From: CAZOZZ01 sp965247425
Lineage (GTDB): Bacteria > Acidobacteriota > Terriglobia > 20CM-2-55-15
Assembly: GCA_965247425.1 (NCBI GenBank)
Contig: OZ252023.1
Coordinates: forward strand, 248,001-312,000
Direction: 5' to 3'
DNA: 64,000 bases
Numbering within the stretch: the first letter of the stretch is position 1; each line of letters begins with the position of its first letter. Positions 35,013 through 44,120 of this stretch are shown piece after piece. The notes beneath the pieces were generated by a model. That model saw only the letters and a list, made by a program, of their open reading frames with translations, was not told the DNA's origin and ran no database searches. The translations under genes and the position numbers were made by a program.

Positions 35013-38000
35013 ATGGCTCGATGTTTACGGGCAGCGATGGCGTTTGCGCTGTTGCTGACAGGGTTTGGTGGATTATCCGTATTTGCTCAGACGACGACGG
35101 GACGAATTACCGGTACGGTGGGCGATGTCAGTGGAGCCATGATTCCGGGCGTGGAGGTGGTGATTCGGAATCCGGCGACAGGCTTGACGCGTACTATCCT
35201 TACCAACGAGACGGGCACCTACATGGCGGCGGCGCTGCCGCCGTCACCTGGTTATGAGGTGGAAGCGTCATTACCGGGCTTCCGGCGGGAGGTCCGAAGC
35301 GGCATCACGTTGGCGATGGAAGCCGTGATCCGTATAGACTTCATCCTGGAAGTGGGCGCGGTGACCGAAGTCATAGAGGTGACGGCCGAGGCTCCGCTGG
35401 TCGAGAGCGACACGGCGGTGTTGGGCCAGGTGATGGGCGGCAAGACGATAAGCGAGTTGCCGCTCAACCAGCGCCATTTCATGAGCCTGACGCATCTGAC
35501 CACCGGCGTGCTGCCGGATGTGCAGGGTGGCGCTCGCCAGAGTCCGTCCTTTTACGCCAACGGCGTGGACCGGCGAAACAACGACTTCCTGTTGGATGGT
35601 GTCGACAACAACGACACAGGCAATACGCAGCTGGTGATCATCCCGTCGATCGACGCCATCCAGGAGTTCAAGCTCTCCACCAGCACCTACGGCGCCGAGC
35701 TGGGCCGGGCCAGCGGTGGAGTGTTGAACATTCAGACCAAATCGGGAAGCAACGAGTTCCATGTGGTGCTGTTCGAGTTCCTCCGCAACGATAAGTTGGA
35801 CGCGCGGAACTTTTTTGCTTCGGAAAAGCAGCCTTACAAGCGCAACCAGTTCGGCACGGTCGTGAGCGGCCCGATCATGAAGGACAAGATGTTCTTCATG
35901 TTCAACTACGAGGGGAACCGGGTCCGGAACACGGAAACCGCGCTGCGCGTGGTCCCCACGGCATTGGAACGGGCCGGGGATTTTTCCCAATCCAGCCTCA
36001 AGAGTGGATTCAGTGCGATAATGGATCCGCTGACGGGTCTGCCGTTCCCCGGAAACATCATACCGGCGGATCGGATTGACTCGGTCTCGAACGGCGTGGC
36101 ATCGTTCTATCCCATGCCGAACCGTATCGGCCAACAACAGAACTATGAGGCTAACTCGACACGGATCACCGATTTCGACCTGTATAACTGGAAGTGGGAC
36201 TGGCGCCTATCGGACCAGCAGAACATCTTTTTCCGCGGCACGTGGCAGGAGGTCTTCGAGATTCAGACGAACTTCGATCGCGGAGCCCTGCCCGGGGGCG
36301 GCAGCACGTTCTTTCAGCCGATCGGCCGCAACTTTGCGCTGAGCGACACCTACGTGTTCTCGCCGACCGTGGTGAATGAAGCCCGGATCGGGTTCAACCG
36401 TCTGATCGGCGGCATCTACGACGAAACCTACGGGACCGACCACGCGAAGGCGCTGGGAGTGACCGGGGTGCAGAGCGCGTTCGTTCCCGACGAGCGGAGA
36501 TTCGGCTGGCCGAGAATGCGCGTGTCGGGGTACGCCCCGGTCGGCTCGCCGAGTTTTAGCGCGCAACTGCGTTTCGACAACGTGTGGCACATGTCCGACA
36601 TGCTGTCAATCACGCGCGGCAATCACCAGTTGAAGATCGGTGGCGAGGCGCGGACGTTCATGATCAACATCTTCATCGACAGCGCCCCCAACGGCGATTT
36701 CCGGTTTGACGGCCGGTACACGGGCCACGCGTTCGGCGACGTATTGATGGGCTTTCCAAATCGATCAGCTCGGAAAGTCGGTGATCCGTACACGCAGAAT
36801 CGCAGCCGCGCTTACGGGCTGTTCATCCAGGACGACTGGAAGGTGACTCCCAACCTGACGCTGAACCTGGGAGTGCGTTGGGAGGCGCAGACCCGCGCGA
36901 TCAACGTGCTGAAGGACGAGGGCCGAGGCATGGCAGTCTTCCACATCCCGACCAAACAGATCGTGATCGGCGGGGAAGATGGGCCACGGCAGTTCAAGGA
37001 CCCGGTCACGGGCGAGCCGAACGCCATTACCATCGAAGGCGGAGCCCAGTTCGGCTATCCCGACGGGCTCTACAACAACGACCTGAACAACTTCGTGCCC
37101 CGAATCGGTTTCGCCTGGTCTCCGGAGGCGCTGAACCTCGTCGTCCGCGGTGGTTATGGTATCTTCACCGAGCCGGAAATCGCCGCCGAAACCCACGGCA
37201 ACCGGGACGGTTCCTATCCCTGGGTGCTTCCGCAGACGTTCAATGGGTCCCGGAATTCACCGCCGACTCTCAGCTTGGCCGATCCCATCAACACGGTGTT
37301 CCCGGAAGCTCTGGGGAGCGGATCGATCACGTCACGGGCAACCGATGTAAACCAGCGCGACGGCTACGTGCAGCAGTGGCAACTGAGCCTCCAGCGGCCC
37401 CTGGGCGGCAGTATGGTGATGGAGGTCGGCTACGTCGGCTCGAAGGGGACCAAGCTGGACAACACCACGCCCAACCGCAACCAGGCGCGTCTGGGCCCCG
37501 GTTCGATCAGCTCGCGCCGGCCCATTCCGGAGTTTGGCAACATTTCCTATAATGAGCGGTCCGGCCTTTCGACCTACCACTCGCTCCAGACCAAGATGGA
37601 GCGTCGGTTCTCGTCGGGTCTGGCGTTCGTCTCCGCCTGGACGTGGTCCCATGCGATCGGGTGCTGCAATCGCGACCGCGACACTCGAGACCCGGATAAC
37701 CTTCACCTCGAGAAGGCTCAAACGAGCTTCGATATCCGCCACCGGATGGTCAACAGCTTTTCCTACGAGCTGCCGTGGGGTGCAGGCAAGCCTTTCCTGT
37801 CCAACCTTTCGGGAGCCGCGAATGCGCTGCTTGGTGGATGGCAGGTGGCGGGCATCGCCACGTTCACGACCGGGCAATCCTTTACACCCGGTTGGGGTGA
37901 AGATGTTGCCAACGTCGGCCAATCCACGACACGTCCAAACCGGATTTGCGACGGCGTCTTGCCCCGCGGCGAGCGCAGTGCGGACCGATGGTTCGACACA

Positions 38001-38273
38001 TCGTGTTTCACGCGGCCCGCGGACGGCACCAACGGCGATTCCGGATTCAACGTCCTGAAGGCGCCGGGACAGGTCAACTGGGATCTGACGCTGACGAAGA
38101 ACACGCAGCTTGGAGACAGGCAGCGCGTGGAGTTTCGCGTGGAGTTCTTCAATGCGTTCAACCAGGCGCACTTCTTCGTTCCCAACAGCCGGGTCAACTC
38201 GAGTGCCTTCGGTAGAAGCACCCAGACCCACCCTGCTCGCCAGATCCAGCTCGGCTTGAAGTACTACTACTAA
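35013..38273 (+). CDS. Oar-type TonB-dependent receptor with carboxypeptidase-regulatory N-terminal domain
   Basis: A 1086-residue outer-membrane receptor. Signal peptide about 1-25 (ALLLTGFGGLSVFAQ); carboxypeptidase-regulatory domain about 28-110 (GRITGTVGDVSGAMIPGVEV); plug domain about 120-250 with LPLNQRHFMSLTHL, FLLDGVDNND and GRASGGVLNIQTKSG; then a long barrel ending in an aromatic terminal strand (QIQLGLKYYY). Receptors of this class import large substrates using TonB energy. The Shine-Dalgarno GGAGG precedes the ATG, with the 14-bp tandem repeat and the TTGACA promoter upstream. It lies between a TPR gene and a CRTAC1-TPR pseudogene, probably once one functional locus. A strong hairpin follows. 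Confidence 0.95.
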   Translation: MARCLRAAMAFALLLTGFGGLSVFAQTTTGRITGTVGDVSGAMIPGVEVVIRNPATGLTRTILTNETGTYMAAALPPSPGYEVEASLPGFRREVRSGITLAMEAVIRIDFILEVGAVTEVIEVTAEAPLVESDTAVLGQVMGGKTISELPLNQRHFMSLTHLTTGVLPDVQGGARQSPSFYANGVDRRNNDFLLDGVDNNDTGNTQLVIIPSIDAIQEFKLSTSTYGAELGRASGGVLNIQTKSGSNEFHVVLFEFLRNDKLDARNFFASEKQPYKRNQFGTVVSGPIMKDKMFFMFNYEGNRVRNTETALRVVPTALERAGDFSQSSLKSGFSAIMDPLTGLPFPGNIIPADRIDSVSNGVASFYPMPNRIGQQQNYEANSTRITDFDLYNWKWDWRLSDQQNIFFRGTWQEVFEIQTNFDRGALPGGGSTFFQPIGRNFALSDTYVFSPTVVNEARIGFNRLIGGIYDETYGTDHAKALGVTGVQSAFVPDERRFGWPRMRVSGYAPVGSPSFSAQLRFDNVWHMSDMLSITRGNHQLKIGGEARTFMINIFIDSAPNGDFRFDGRYTGHAFGDVLMGFPNRSARKVGDPYTQNRSRAYGLFIQDDWKVTPNLTLNLGVRWEAQTRAINVLKDEGRGMAVFHIPTKQIVIGGEDGPRQFKDPVTGEPNAITIEGGAQFGYPDGLYNNDLNNFVPRIGFAWSPEALNLVVRGGYGIFTEPEIAAETHGNRDGSYPWVLPQTFNGSRNSPPTLSLADPINTVFPEALGSGSITSRATDVNQRDGYVQQWQLSLQRPLGGSMVMEVGYVGSKGTKLDNTTPNRNQARLGPGSISSRRPIPEFGNISYNERSGLSTYHSLQTKMERRFSSGLAFVSAWTWSHAIGCCNRDRDTRDPDNLHLEKAQTSFDIRHRMVNSFSYELPWGAGKPFLSNLSGAANALLGGWQVAGIATFTTGQSFTPGWGEDVANVGQSTTRPNRICDGVLPRGERSADRWFDTSCFTRPADGTNGDSGFNVLKAPGQVNWDLTLTKNTQLGDRQRVEFRVEFFNAFNQAHFFVPNSRVNSSAFGRSTQTHPARQIQLGLKYYY

Positions 38274-38279
38274 CCCCTC

Positions 38280-38311
38280 CACGGATGGCGCGGAACCGCG
38301 CGCCATCCGTG
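38280..38311 (+). terminator. 13-bp-stem hairpin after TonB-dependent receptor
   Basis: CACGGATGGCGCG (38280-38292) pairs perfectly with CGCGCCATCCGTG (38299-38311) across a 6-nt loop, starting 6 bp after the stop codon. No T-run follows, so termination may need another factor. Confidence 0.7.
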
Positions 38312-38390
38312 CTTCCGCCTGAGATTCCCCGACCTCCCAGAGAGCGAATCTTCATACCACTCCTACCCTCTCGAATCGTTCCGTCCAGCA

Positions 38391-38461
38391 TCACCGCGTT
38401 TTTGTTTCCATACTTTCTGGGAAGACCGGGATAGACCTCGATTTTGCTTTCATGAGCGAAC
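38391..38461 (+). promoter_or_regulatory. Promoter-region repeat upstream of CRTAC1-TPR pseudogene (copy 2, damaged)
   Basis: This matches 34840-34902 but has about a 10-bp insertion after GGGAAGACC, and the TTGACA box of copy 1 is changed to a TTTCA-type sequence. The -35 element is therefore lost, in keeping with the decayed gene 135 bp downstream. Confidence 0.6.
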
Positions 38462-39016
38462 GGTTTCCAAAGGGAAGGGTGACCACCCGTAAACTCGCTC
38501 CCCCATGCGCTGTTTCAAAGAGAAGCGTTCGGTCCCATCGGCTACCCGAAACGCCAAGCTGAAAAACTAATAATGAAACGAGCGGCGCGTAAGTAATGGG
38601 TCGGCAAGTGGTTTGGGCGCTCGGTTGTGTCTTCGCGGCTTCGCTTTCCGCGGCCCAAACGGATCCCCTGCCCCGGTTCGTCGATGTAGAGCAAGAGGGG
38701 GCTTGACCCTTTTGAATATCTCCGGAACTACCCGAAAGGACTACATCGTCGAGGTCAGCGGAAACGGGGCAGCTTTTTTTGACTACGATAACGACGGCTC
38801 AAGCTTGTGGGCACTACGAGCAATCGAGACGGGATCGGCGCACGGGTTGAGATTGAAGCGGGTGGGAAGACCCCAGGCAGCCGAGGTTCGGAGTGGCGGC
38901 AGTTGTCTGATTTCGCTACTCTAAATTGGCCCACTTTTGATCGTTTGATTTGGCCCACCCCTGACGACTGAACCGGAGAGGCTGTTCCGAACAAAGAGTC
39001 GGAATGGAGGGACCCG

Positions 39017-40549
39017 GTGTCAAGGAGATCGAAGGTGGAATTATTTGAAGAGATTCGGCGAGAGCACGAGTTTGGTGTGGGAACGATCCAGGGTGTGGCC
39101 CGGCGGCTGGGGGTGCATCGGCGGATGGTGCGTCAAGCGCTGGGAAACGCCGTGCCGCCGGCGAGGAAGAGCCCGGAGCGGAAGAGGCCGAGGCTGGAGC
39201 CGGTTATGGAATTTATCAACGGGGTGTTGGAGGCGGACAGGCAGGCCCCGCGGAAGCAGCGGCACACCAGTCACCGGATCTACGAACGGATCCGGATGGA
39301 ATTTCCGAAACATCCGATTGGGGAATCGACGGTTCGCCGGTATGTCGGGCGGCGGAAGCGGGAGATGGGTTTCATCCGACAGGAGACGTTCGTGCCGCAA
39401 AGCTACGCCTGGGGTCAGGAAGCACAGATCGACTGGTACGAAGCCGTCGCGGAGTTGGATGGCGAACGGCAGAAGCTCCAGGTTTTCTGTATGCGGAGCA
39501 TGGGCAGTGGTGGCGCATTCCATCGAGCTTATCCTCGGGCGACAAAACAGGCATTCCTGGAGGCTCATGAGTTGGGTTTCCGCTATTTTGCGGGGGTCTT
39601 CGGGGTGCTGCGTTATGACAACCTGACCAGCGCGGTGAAGAAGATTCTGCGGGGATACCGGCGTGTAGAGACCGAACGGTTCATCGCGTTTCGGTCGCAT
39701 TGGAAGTTTCAAGCCGAGTTCTGCACACCCGGCGAGGGCCACGAGAAAGGCGGTGTGGAAGGCGAAGCCGGATACTTCCGGCGCAATCACCTGGTACCGG
39801 TGCCGAAGGCGAAGGACCTGGCGGATCTGAATGCGCAGCTGCTGGCCGGTTGCCGTGCCGATGAACGGCGCAAGATCGGCGATCGGGTCCAGACGGTGGG
39901 TGAAGGGATGCAGATCGAACAGCCCCATCTGCTCGCGTTATCGACCGAAGGGTTCCCTCTGGCCGAGGACAGCTTTCCACGAGTCGATGGTAAGGGATGT
40001 GTACGGGTGCGTAACAACTTCTACTCCGCCCCCGTCAAGACCGGGACTGTGGTGCGGGCGAGCGTTTTTCCGGCCTACGTGGAGGTCTGGCACGATGGCG
40101 GATGCGTGGCGCGGCATGAGCGAGGATATGGAAACGGCCAGCACTTCTTCAATCTGGAACATTATCTGGAGGTGTTGGAGCGGAAGCCGGGCGCGCTGGC
40201 CGGGAGCAAGCCTCTGGAGCAATGGCGGCAACAGGGCCGATGGCCGAAAAGCTATGACGAGTTCTGGCAGACGTTGATCGATCGCAACGGAAAACAGAAT
40301 GGGACCCGCGCAATGGTGGAGTTGCTCCTACTGGGCCGGGAACATGGCTATAGCGAGCTGGATTCCGCATTCCAACAAGCCCTGCGCCTGGGATGCTCCG
40401 ATGCCGCCGCGGCGCGCTACCTGATGACCGAGGCCCGATTCGACCGGCCGGCGGCGCCGCGACTGGAAGTGGCCGCACTACGCGCTTATGAGCGGCCCCT
40501 GCCGGAGGTGAATACTTACGATGCACTGCTCACTGCGGAGGTGGTCTAG
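39017..40549 (+). CDS. istA: IS21-family transposase IstA
   Basis: The 510-residue transposase starts at a GTG (39017). Residues about 15-45 form a helix-turn-helix (GTIQGVARRLGVHRRMVRQAL). The rve-type catalytic core has D139 (QIDWYEAV), D201 (LRYDNLTSAVK) and E248 (EKGGVEGEAGYFRR), so all three acidic residues are present. It performs strand transfer of the element together with the IstB ATPase. The stop codon overlaps the istB start (TAGTG), giving translational coupling. The reading frame is intact and probably active. Confidence 0.96.
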   Translation: MSRRSKVELFEEIRREHEFGVGTIQGVARRLGVHRRMVRQALGNAVPPARKSPERKRPRLEPVMEFINGVLEADRQAPRKQRHTSHRIYERIRMEFPKHPIGESTVRRYVGRRKREMGFIRQETFVPQSYAWGQEAQIDWYEAVAELDGERQKLQVFCMRSMGSGGAFHRAYPRATKQAFLEAHELGFRYFAGVFGVLRYDNLTSAVKKILRGYRRVETERFIAFRSHWKFQAEFCTPGEGHEKGGVEGEAGYFRRNHLVPVPKAKDLADLNAQLLAGCRADERRKIGDRVQTVGEGMQIEQPHLLALSTEGFPLAEDSFPRVDGKGCVRVRNNFYSAPVKTGTVVRASVFPAYVEVWHDGGCVARHERGYGNGQHFFNLEHYLEVLERKPGALAGSKPLEQWRQQGRWPKSYDEFWQTLIDRNGKQNGTRAMVELLLLGREHGYSELDSAFQQALRLGCSDAAAARYLMTEARFDRPAAPRLEVAALRAYERPLPEVNTYDALLTAEVV

Positions 40550-41361
40550 TGTCCGCCACAGCCGGCGGGGTCGAACAGGCGGCGATTCAGCAGTACTGTA
40601 AAGCTCTCCGGACGCCCACGATCGGAACGCAGTTTGCGGCCATGGCCGAGCAGGCCCAGCGGGAAGAGCACACCTACACACGGTATCTGGAAGCCTTGCT
40701 GGCGATGGAAGTTGAAGAACGCGAACGGAACACCGTGGCCCGGCGGATTCAAGCCGCACGTTTCCCTCGAATGAAGACACTCGAGGACTTTGACTTCTCG
40801 CGGTCGAAGGTTCCAGCCAACCGGATCCGTGGACTCGCAGACGGTGGCTATTTAGAACACGCCGAACCTGTCGTCCTGATCGGGGAGTGTGGAACGGGCA
40901 AGACGCACCTGGCCACAGGACTGTGCGTGGCCGCTTGTCGGCAGAAGAAGCGGGTTCGCTTTACGACGGCCGCCGGCTTGATCAACGAGTTGGTCGAGGC
41001 CCACCACAACGACCAGTTCCGCCGGGTTCTGGCCCGATGGTTCCGATACGAGTTGATTGCCATCGACGAAGTCGGCTATGTCCCGATGGCAGACCTCGGC
41101 GCCGAACTCCTCTTTCAAGTCATCTCGGATCGAGCCGAGCGGGCGACGGTGATCTTGACAACGAATCTGCCGTTCTCGGAATGGACCCAGGTGTTTCCCA
41201 ATGTTCGGCTGTGCAAGGCGTTGCTGGACCGGATAACCGATCGCGCTCACATCATCGAGACCGGAACCGAATCCTTCCGGTTTCGGCGCACGTTGGAGAA
41301 ACGACAGAAACCACGGCATCCGCCTGGAAAGGAGAAACCCGCGAAACAAACCACGTCCTGA
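40549..41361 (+). CDS. istB: IS21-family helper ATPase IstB
   Basis: A 270-residue AAA+ ATPase of the DnaC/IstB group. Walker A is GECGTGKTHLATGL (about residues 108-121), Walker B is LIAIDEVGYVPM, and sensor 1 lies in VILTTNLPFSEW. The C-terminus is basic (KRQKPRHPPGKEKPAK). IstB forms an ATP-dependent oligomer that selects target DNA and stimulates IstA. It begins with GTG inside the istA stop and is intact. Confidence 0.96.
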   Translation: MSATAGGVEQAAIQQYCKALRTPTIGTQFAAMAEQAQREEHTYTRYLEALLAMEVEERERNTVARRIQAARFPRMKTLEDFDFSRSKVPANRIRGLADGGYLEHAEPVVLIGECGTGKTHLATGLCVAACRQKKRVRFTTAAGLINELVEAHHNDQFRRVLARWFRYELIAIDEVGYVPMADLGAELLFQVISDRAERATVILTTNLPFSEWTQVFPNVRLCKALLDRITDRAHIIETGTESFRFRRTLEKRQKPRHPPGKEKPAKQTTS

Positions 41362-41419
41362 GGGTCGGATCGCCGCGCGGTCGTCGATCCTGGGCGATCC
41401 TGGAAACGGAGTTTTTTCC

Positions 41420-41590
41420 CGAAAGAAAGAAAAAGAACCAAAAAGAAAGAAACGGAGGCCTGTGGAAGATGACGCGCTGTGGAAATCCTAAAAACCAGGA
41501 TTCCCACAGCGCTTGGAAAAGCCTCGCCAAGGGCGCTCGGCTTTCCCACATCTACAACACAGGCCCGACGGTAATTATCACTACTCGGAA
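41420..41590 (+). repeat. Structured non-coding tail of the IS21 element
   Basis: Between istB and the right end lies a nested structure: outer arms GGCCTGTGG and ACACAGGCC, and inner hairpin CTGTGGAAATCC with GGATTCCCACAG. The same arrangement occurs in the remnant at 33,503-33,640. The A-rich run before it (AAAGAAAGAAACGG) is also shared. Confidence 0.65.
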
Positions 41591-42219
41591 TTATTAACAG
41601 GAGGGGGTGGGCCAAATCAGACGATCAAAAGTGGGCCAGACCGGGTGGACAAACCCAGTTGTCTATCCCACAACGACATGCGAGTCCATTTCGGCCTGGG
41701 TGACAGCACTCGTGTCGACGAACTACGCATCCGTTGGCCCGACGGACGAGTGGAGAAGAGTCTCGACAACTTGGCGGAGCTCCACCAAGCTCAAGGTAAG
41801 TACGCGGAGGCGGAGTCGTTCTACAGCCGATCTCTGGCCATCCAGGAAGAAGCCCTCGGGCCGGATCACCCGGACCTGCTGGAGGGCCTGAACAACCTGG
41901 CTGGACTCTACCAGGATCAGGGCGACTACGCTCAAGCCGAACCGCTCTACTGACAATCTTTGGCGATCCAAGAGAAGGCCCTGGGATCAGAACACCCGGA
42001 GGTGGCAGAGACGCTGGTCGAGTTCGCTCGCCTCTTACGCGAGTTGGGGCGGGAGGCCGAGGCGGAACAAGTGGAAGGTCGTGTTCGCGCCATCCTTACC
42101 AAGCATGTGGGGAAGAATCCGAATCAGTAAGATGTGGAACGTTGGTTTGCCGAAGCAATGGCCGGGGGTTCGAATCCCTATGTCATCGAGTTCAATATTG
42201 GTTCGTCCCATTCTCGCTC

Positions 42220-42264
42220 CTCACCGTCTACACCAATATAGTCTTCTGTGGTGTAGACGGTGAG
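42220..42264. repeat. Perfect 15-bp inverted repeat
   Basis: CTCACCGTCTACACC (42220-42234) and its exact reverse complement (42250-42264) are separated by 15 nt. The repeat lies in a 387-bp non-coding gap (42,131-42,517), just outside an ISAzo13-type transposase remnant, so it may be a subterminal inverted repeat of a lost element or a transcript hairpin. Confidence 0.8.
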
Positions 42265-42289
42265 CTGGGCAGAGCAGATATGCCGAGTA

Positions 42290-42425
42290 TGTTTATTGAA
42301 AAGCGCATCGCTAATCTTGCTCAAGCTCTTCGAGGTCCACTTCAGCGGCGCCTCATCGGATCCCCCCGCGTCGTGCTGGATCCACAATCGCCTCAATCGC
42401 CTTCACCACGCCCGGCTTTTTGTCT
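42290..42425 (-). pseudogene. ISAzo13-type transposase fragment
   Basis: Minus-strand frames read ADKKPGVVKAIEAIVDPARRG and, after a 1-bp shift in a G-run near 42,355, SDEAPLKWTSKSLSKISDAL. This matches the N-terminal pattern of the ISAzo13/Rhodopirellula-type transposases (LEALVEP..RGDPESPLRWT.KS). No catalytic domain is present. The fragment ends about 90 bp before module C. Confidence 0.6.
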
Positions 42426-42517
42426 GCTCTCACTTATTACCGGGCGGATCAAAATTGACAAAAATATGTCCTCGATTCCCTACTTTCTCGCTACGATCTC
42501 TTCTGCCGCCGAGGCTC

Positions 42518-44095
42518 CTAGTCGCGATTGTTCCCCCCGGGATCCCGCTCGGGCCGGGTCTTCTGTACGCACTGGGCTGCCTTGCAATCATTGGTAAAGG
42601 GCGAGCCCATGTCCACCAGGTGGTCGACGATTTCCGGATACTGCAGGTTCCACTCTCTGGGACCGTTGGCGAAGTCCGCGACACTGTCACCCTCACCCTC
42701 GCCGACATCTCGGTTCGTATCGTCGTTTCGTCCGTGGATCATGCTTGCCTGGACTTTCACATTGGCGCCATGCCCAACCAGGTAGTCGATGAGTTCGAGG
42801 TCGTTCATCAAGGCTGCGCCGTGCAGTGGGGTAAAGCCTTTGTCGTCCTTGGAGTTGACGTCGGCCCCGAGGTCCTCCACCAGATATCTGAGGGTTGCCA
42901 GTCGGGCGTTGGGGGCGAAGTTACTGGTTTGCGGCTGGTAGCCGTAACCGGCGGCCACCTGCAGCGGCGAACAGCCATGCATTGTGGGGATGCTCGGATC
43001 GGCGCCGGCCGAGACCAGAAGCCGCATCCCGGCGAGATCGTTCGACTGTGCGGCCCGCCAGAACGGCGTCGCGCCATCCGGGTCCACCCAGTCGCCGTGG
43101 AATGTCCTGAACCAAAGTTTGGGGCCCATTCTCGCGTTCGGGTCCGCTCCCTTCTCCAGGAGTGCTGTCATCAGTTCCAGGTAGCTCACCGTCTCCTGTT
43201 CGGAGCTTGCTCCCGGATACCAGGTTCGGGCCGCCCATCCCTGATCGATCGTCGCGAAGAGCGGGGCGAGACCACCGGTGTTGGCAAGATTCGGGTCGGC
43301 TCCGTTGTCGAGCAGAAACTTGCCGATATCGAAGTAACCGTTGATGATGGCTGTCGTCATCGGGGTTGTCTCGTCCGTCGTGGCGCGGGCGTTGACATCC
43401 GCGCCGACCTTGACAAGTGCACGGACGGCATCCATCTGCCCTTCCCGAGCCGCGAAGTGCATGGCGGCCAGGCCACCGATCCATGGTCCCTGCACCTGGC
43501 GCCCGCGATTGAAGCTCCCCAGATTCTTGTCGTTCTCATTTCGAGGAAGCAGTACGGTCGAGACGATGTCGAGATCCGCGTCGTGTGCGGCAAGGACTTC
43601 GATGACCGCGCCGGCATTGACGGCGGCCGCGAACATGACGGCGTTCTGGCCGTTGATCGTGTCCTTTGCGCTAATGTCGGCGCCGTGTTCCAGCAGTACC
43701 GTTACCGCATCCGGTTTCCCTGCGGCCGCCGCCAGCATGAGCGCCGTAGTACCCGCATTGTTGGGCGTCGCCAGATCGGCGCCGCTGTTAAGCAGCAGTT
43801 CGATTATCGCCGCGCTTCCGTTCCTGGCAGCCATGAGGAGGGGCGTGAACCCGCCGTTGCGGGTCGTGGCACCCACGCCTGCTCCCGCTTCGAGGAGGAC
43901 GCGCGTCATCTCCGCGTCGTCTCGATACGCTGCCCAGTGCAGCGCCGTGCTGCCATCTCCCTGGGCTTGATCGACGTCCACGTTGTCCGCCAGCAACCTT
44001 CGCATCTGAATCATGTCGCCCTGCATGGCTGCGTCGGCCATCGGGTAATCCACCACGGGTACGAGCAGCATTGCCGCTAGCAGGCTTACTATCAT
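42518..44095 (-). CDS. Exported ankyrin-repeat protein, module C
   Basis: A 525-residue near-copy of the module A protein, starting at ATG 44095 with the same signal peptide. By comparison I find about seven differing residues: Ile for Val in GDMIQMRRLL, GADVNA for GANVDA, and four in the last 50 residues (DHLVDMGSPFTND against DHLLDMGSPFSDD, ERDPGG against ERNPGG). The Cx4C pair in the tail (DCKAAQC) is kept. It is last in its module and lies about 90 bp from a transposase remnant. Confidence 0.9.
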   Translation of the reverse strand: MIVSLLAAMLLVPVVDYPMADAAMQGDMIQMRRLLADNVDVDQAQGDGSTALHWAAYRDDAEMTRVLLEAGAGVGATTRNGGFTPLLMAARNGSAAIIELLLNSGADLATPNNAGTTALMLAAAAGKPDAVTVLLEHGADISAKDTINGQNAVMFAAAVNAGAVIEVLAAHDADLDIVSTVLLPRNENDKNLGSFNRGRQVQGPWIGGLAAMHFAAREGQMDAVRALVKVGADVNARATTDETTPMTTAIINGYFDIGKFLLDNGADPNLANTGGLAPLFATIDQGWAARTWYPGASSEQETVSYLELMTALLEKGADPNARMGPKLWFRTFHGDWVDPDGATPFWRAAQSNDLAGMRLLVSAGADPSIPTMHGCSPLQVAAGYGYQPQTSNFAPNARLATLRYLVEDLGADVNSKDDKGFTPLHGAALMNDLELIDYLVGHGANVKVQASMIHGRNDDTNRDVGEGEGDSVADFANGPREWNLQYPEIVDHLVDMGSPFTNDCKAAQCVQKTRPERDPGGNNRD

Positions 44096-44120
44096 GTCCG
44101 GTCTCCCTCGAAGTTGTTCT

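Larger units (their letters stand above)
38908..41657 (+). mobile_element. Complete IS21-family insertion sequence with 6-bp target duplication
   Basis: The 2,750-bp element is bounded by TG (38908) and CA (41657) and flanked by the direct repeat GTTGTC (38902-38907 and 41658-41663). Subterminal inverted repeats are clear: TGGCCCACTTTTGATCGTTT (from 38927) and its near-perfect complement ending at 41638. Each end contains two TGGCCCAC boxes, as usual for the multiple transposase sites of this family. It carries istA and istB, plus a structured non-coding tail after istB. The host gene's frame is restored on removal, so insertion was precise. Confidence 0.88.
38596..42130 (+). pseudogene. Decayed CRTAC1 (ASPIC/UnbV) - TPR gene interrupted by an IS21-family element
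   Basis: Left part 38596-38907: ATG, signal peptide (GRQVVWALGCVFAASLSAA), then a 1-bp loss in a G-run near 38,700, a segment reading NISGTTRKDYIVEVSGNGAA then FFDYDNDG, and a jump straight to GTTSNRDGIGARVEIEAGG, meaning the FG-GAP repeat domain (several hundred residues) is deleted. An extra C at about 38,871 shifts the frame again. Right part 41658-42130 resumes exactly at SCLSHNDMRVHFGLGD (ASPIC/UnbV end), then kinesin-light-chain-type TPRs (EEALGPDHPDLLEGLNNLAG), an in-frame TGA at 41953 where CGA is expected, and a second TPR ending at 42130. The joint EVRSGGSCLSHNDMRV is restored when the IS and one target copy are removed. Confidence 0.85.

Noticed and set aside
42164..42180. GGGGGTTCGAATCCC resembles a tRNA T-arm
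   Set aside because: No acceptor stem, D-arm or anticodon arm can be folded in the preceding 70 bases, and the 5' partner of the acceptor sequence is missing. At most it is a tRNA 3' fragment or chance.
42260..44080. 606-codon open frame opposite the module C ankyrin gene (a similar one lies at 20445-22118)
   Set aside because: Antisense to the ankyrin array. Its periodic appearance comes from the ankyrin repeats on the other strand.
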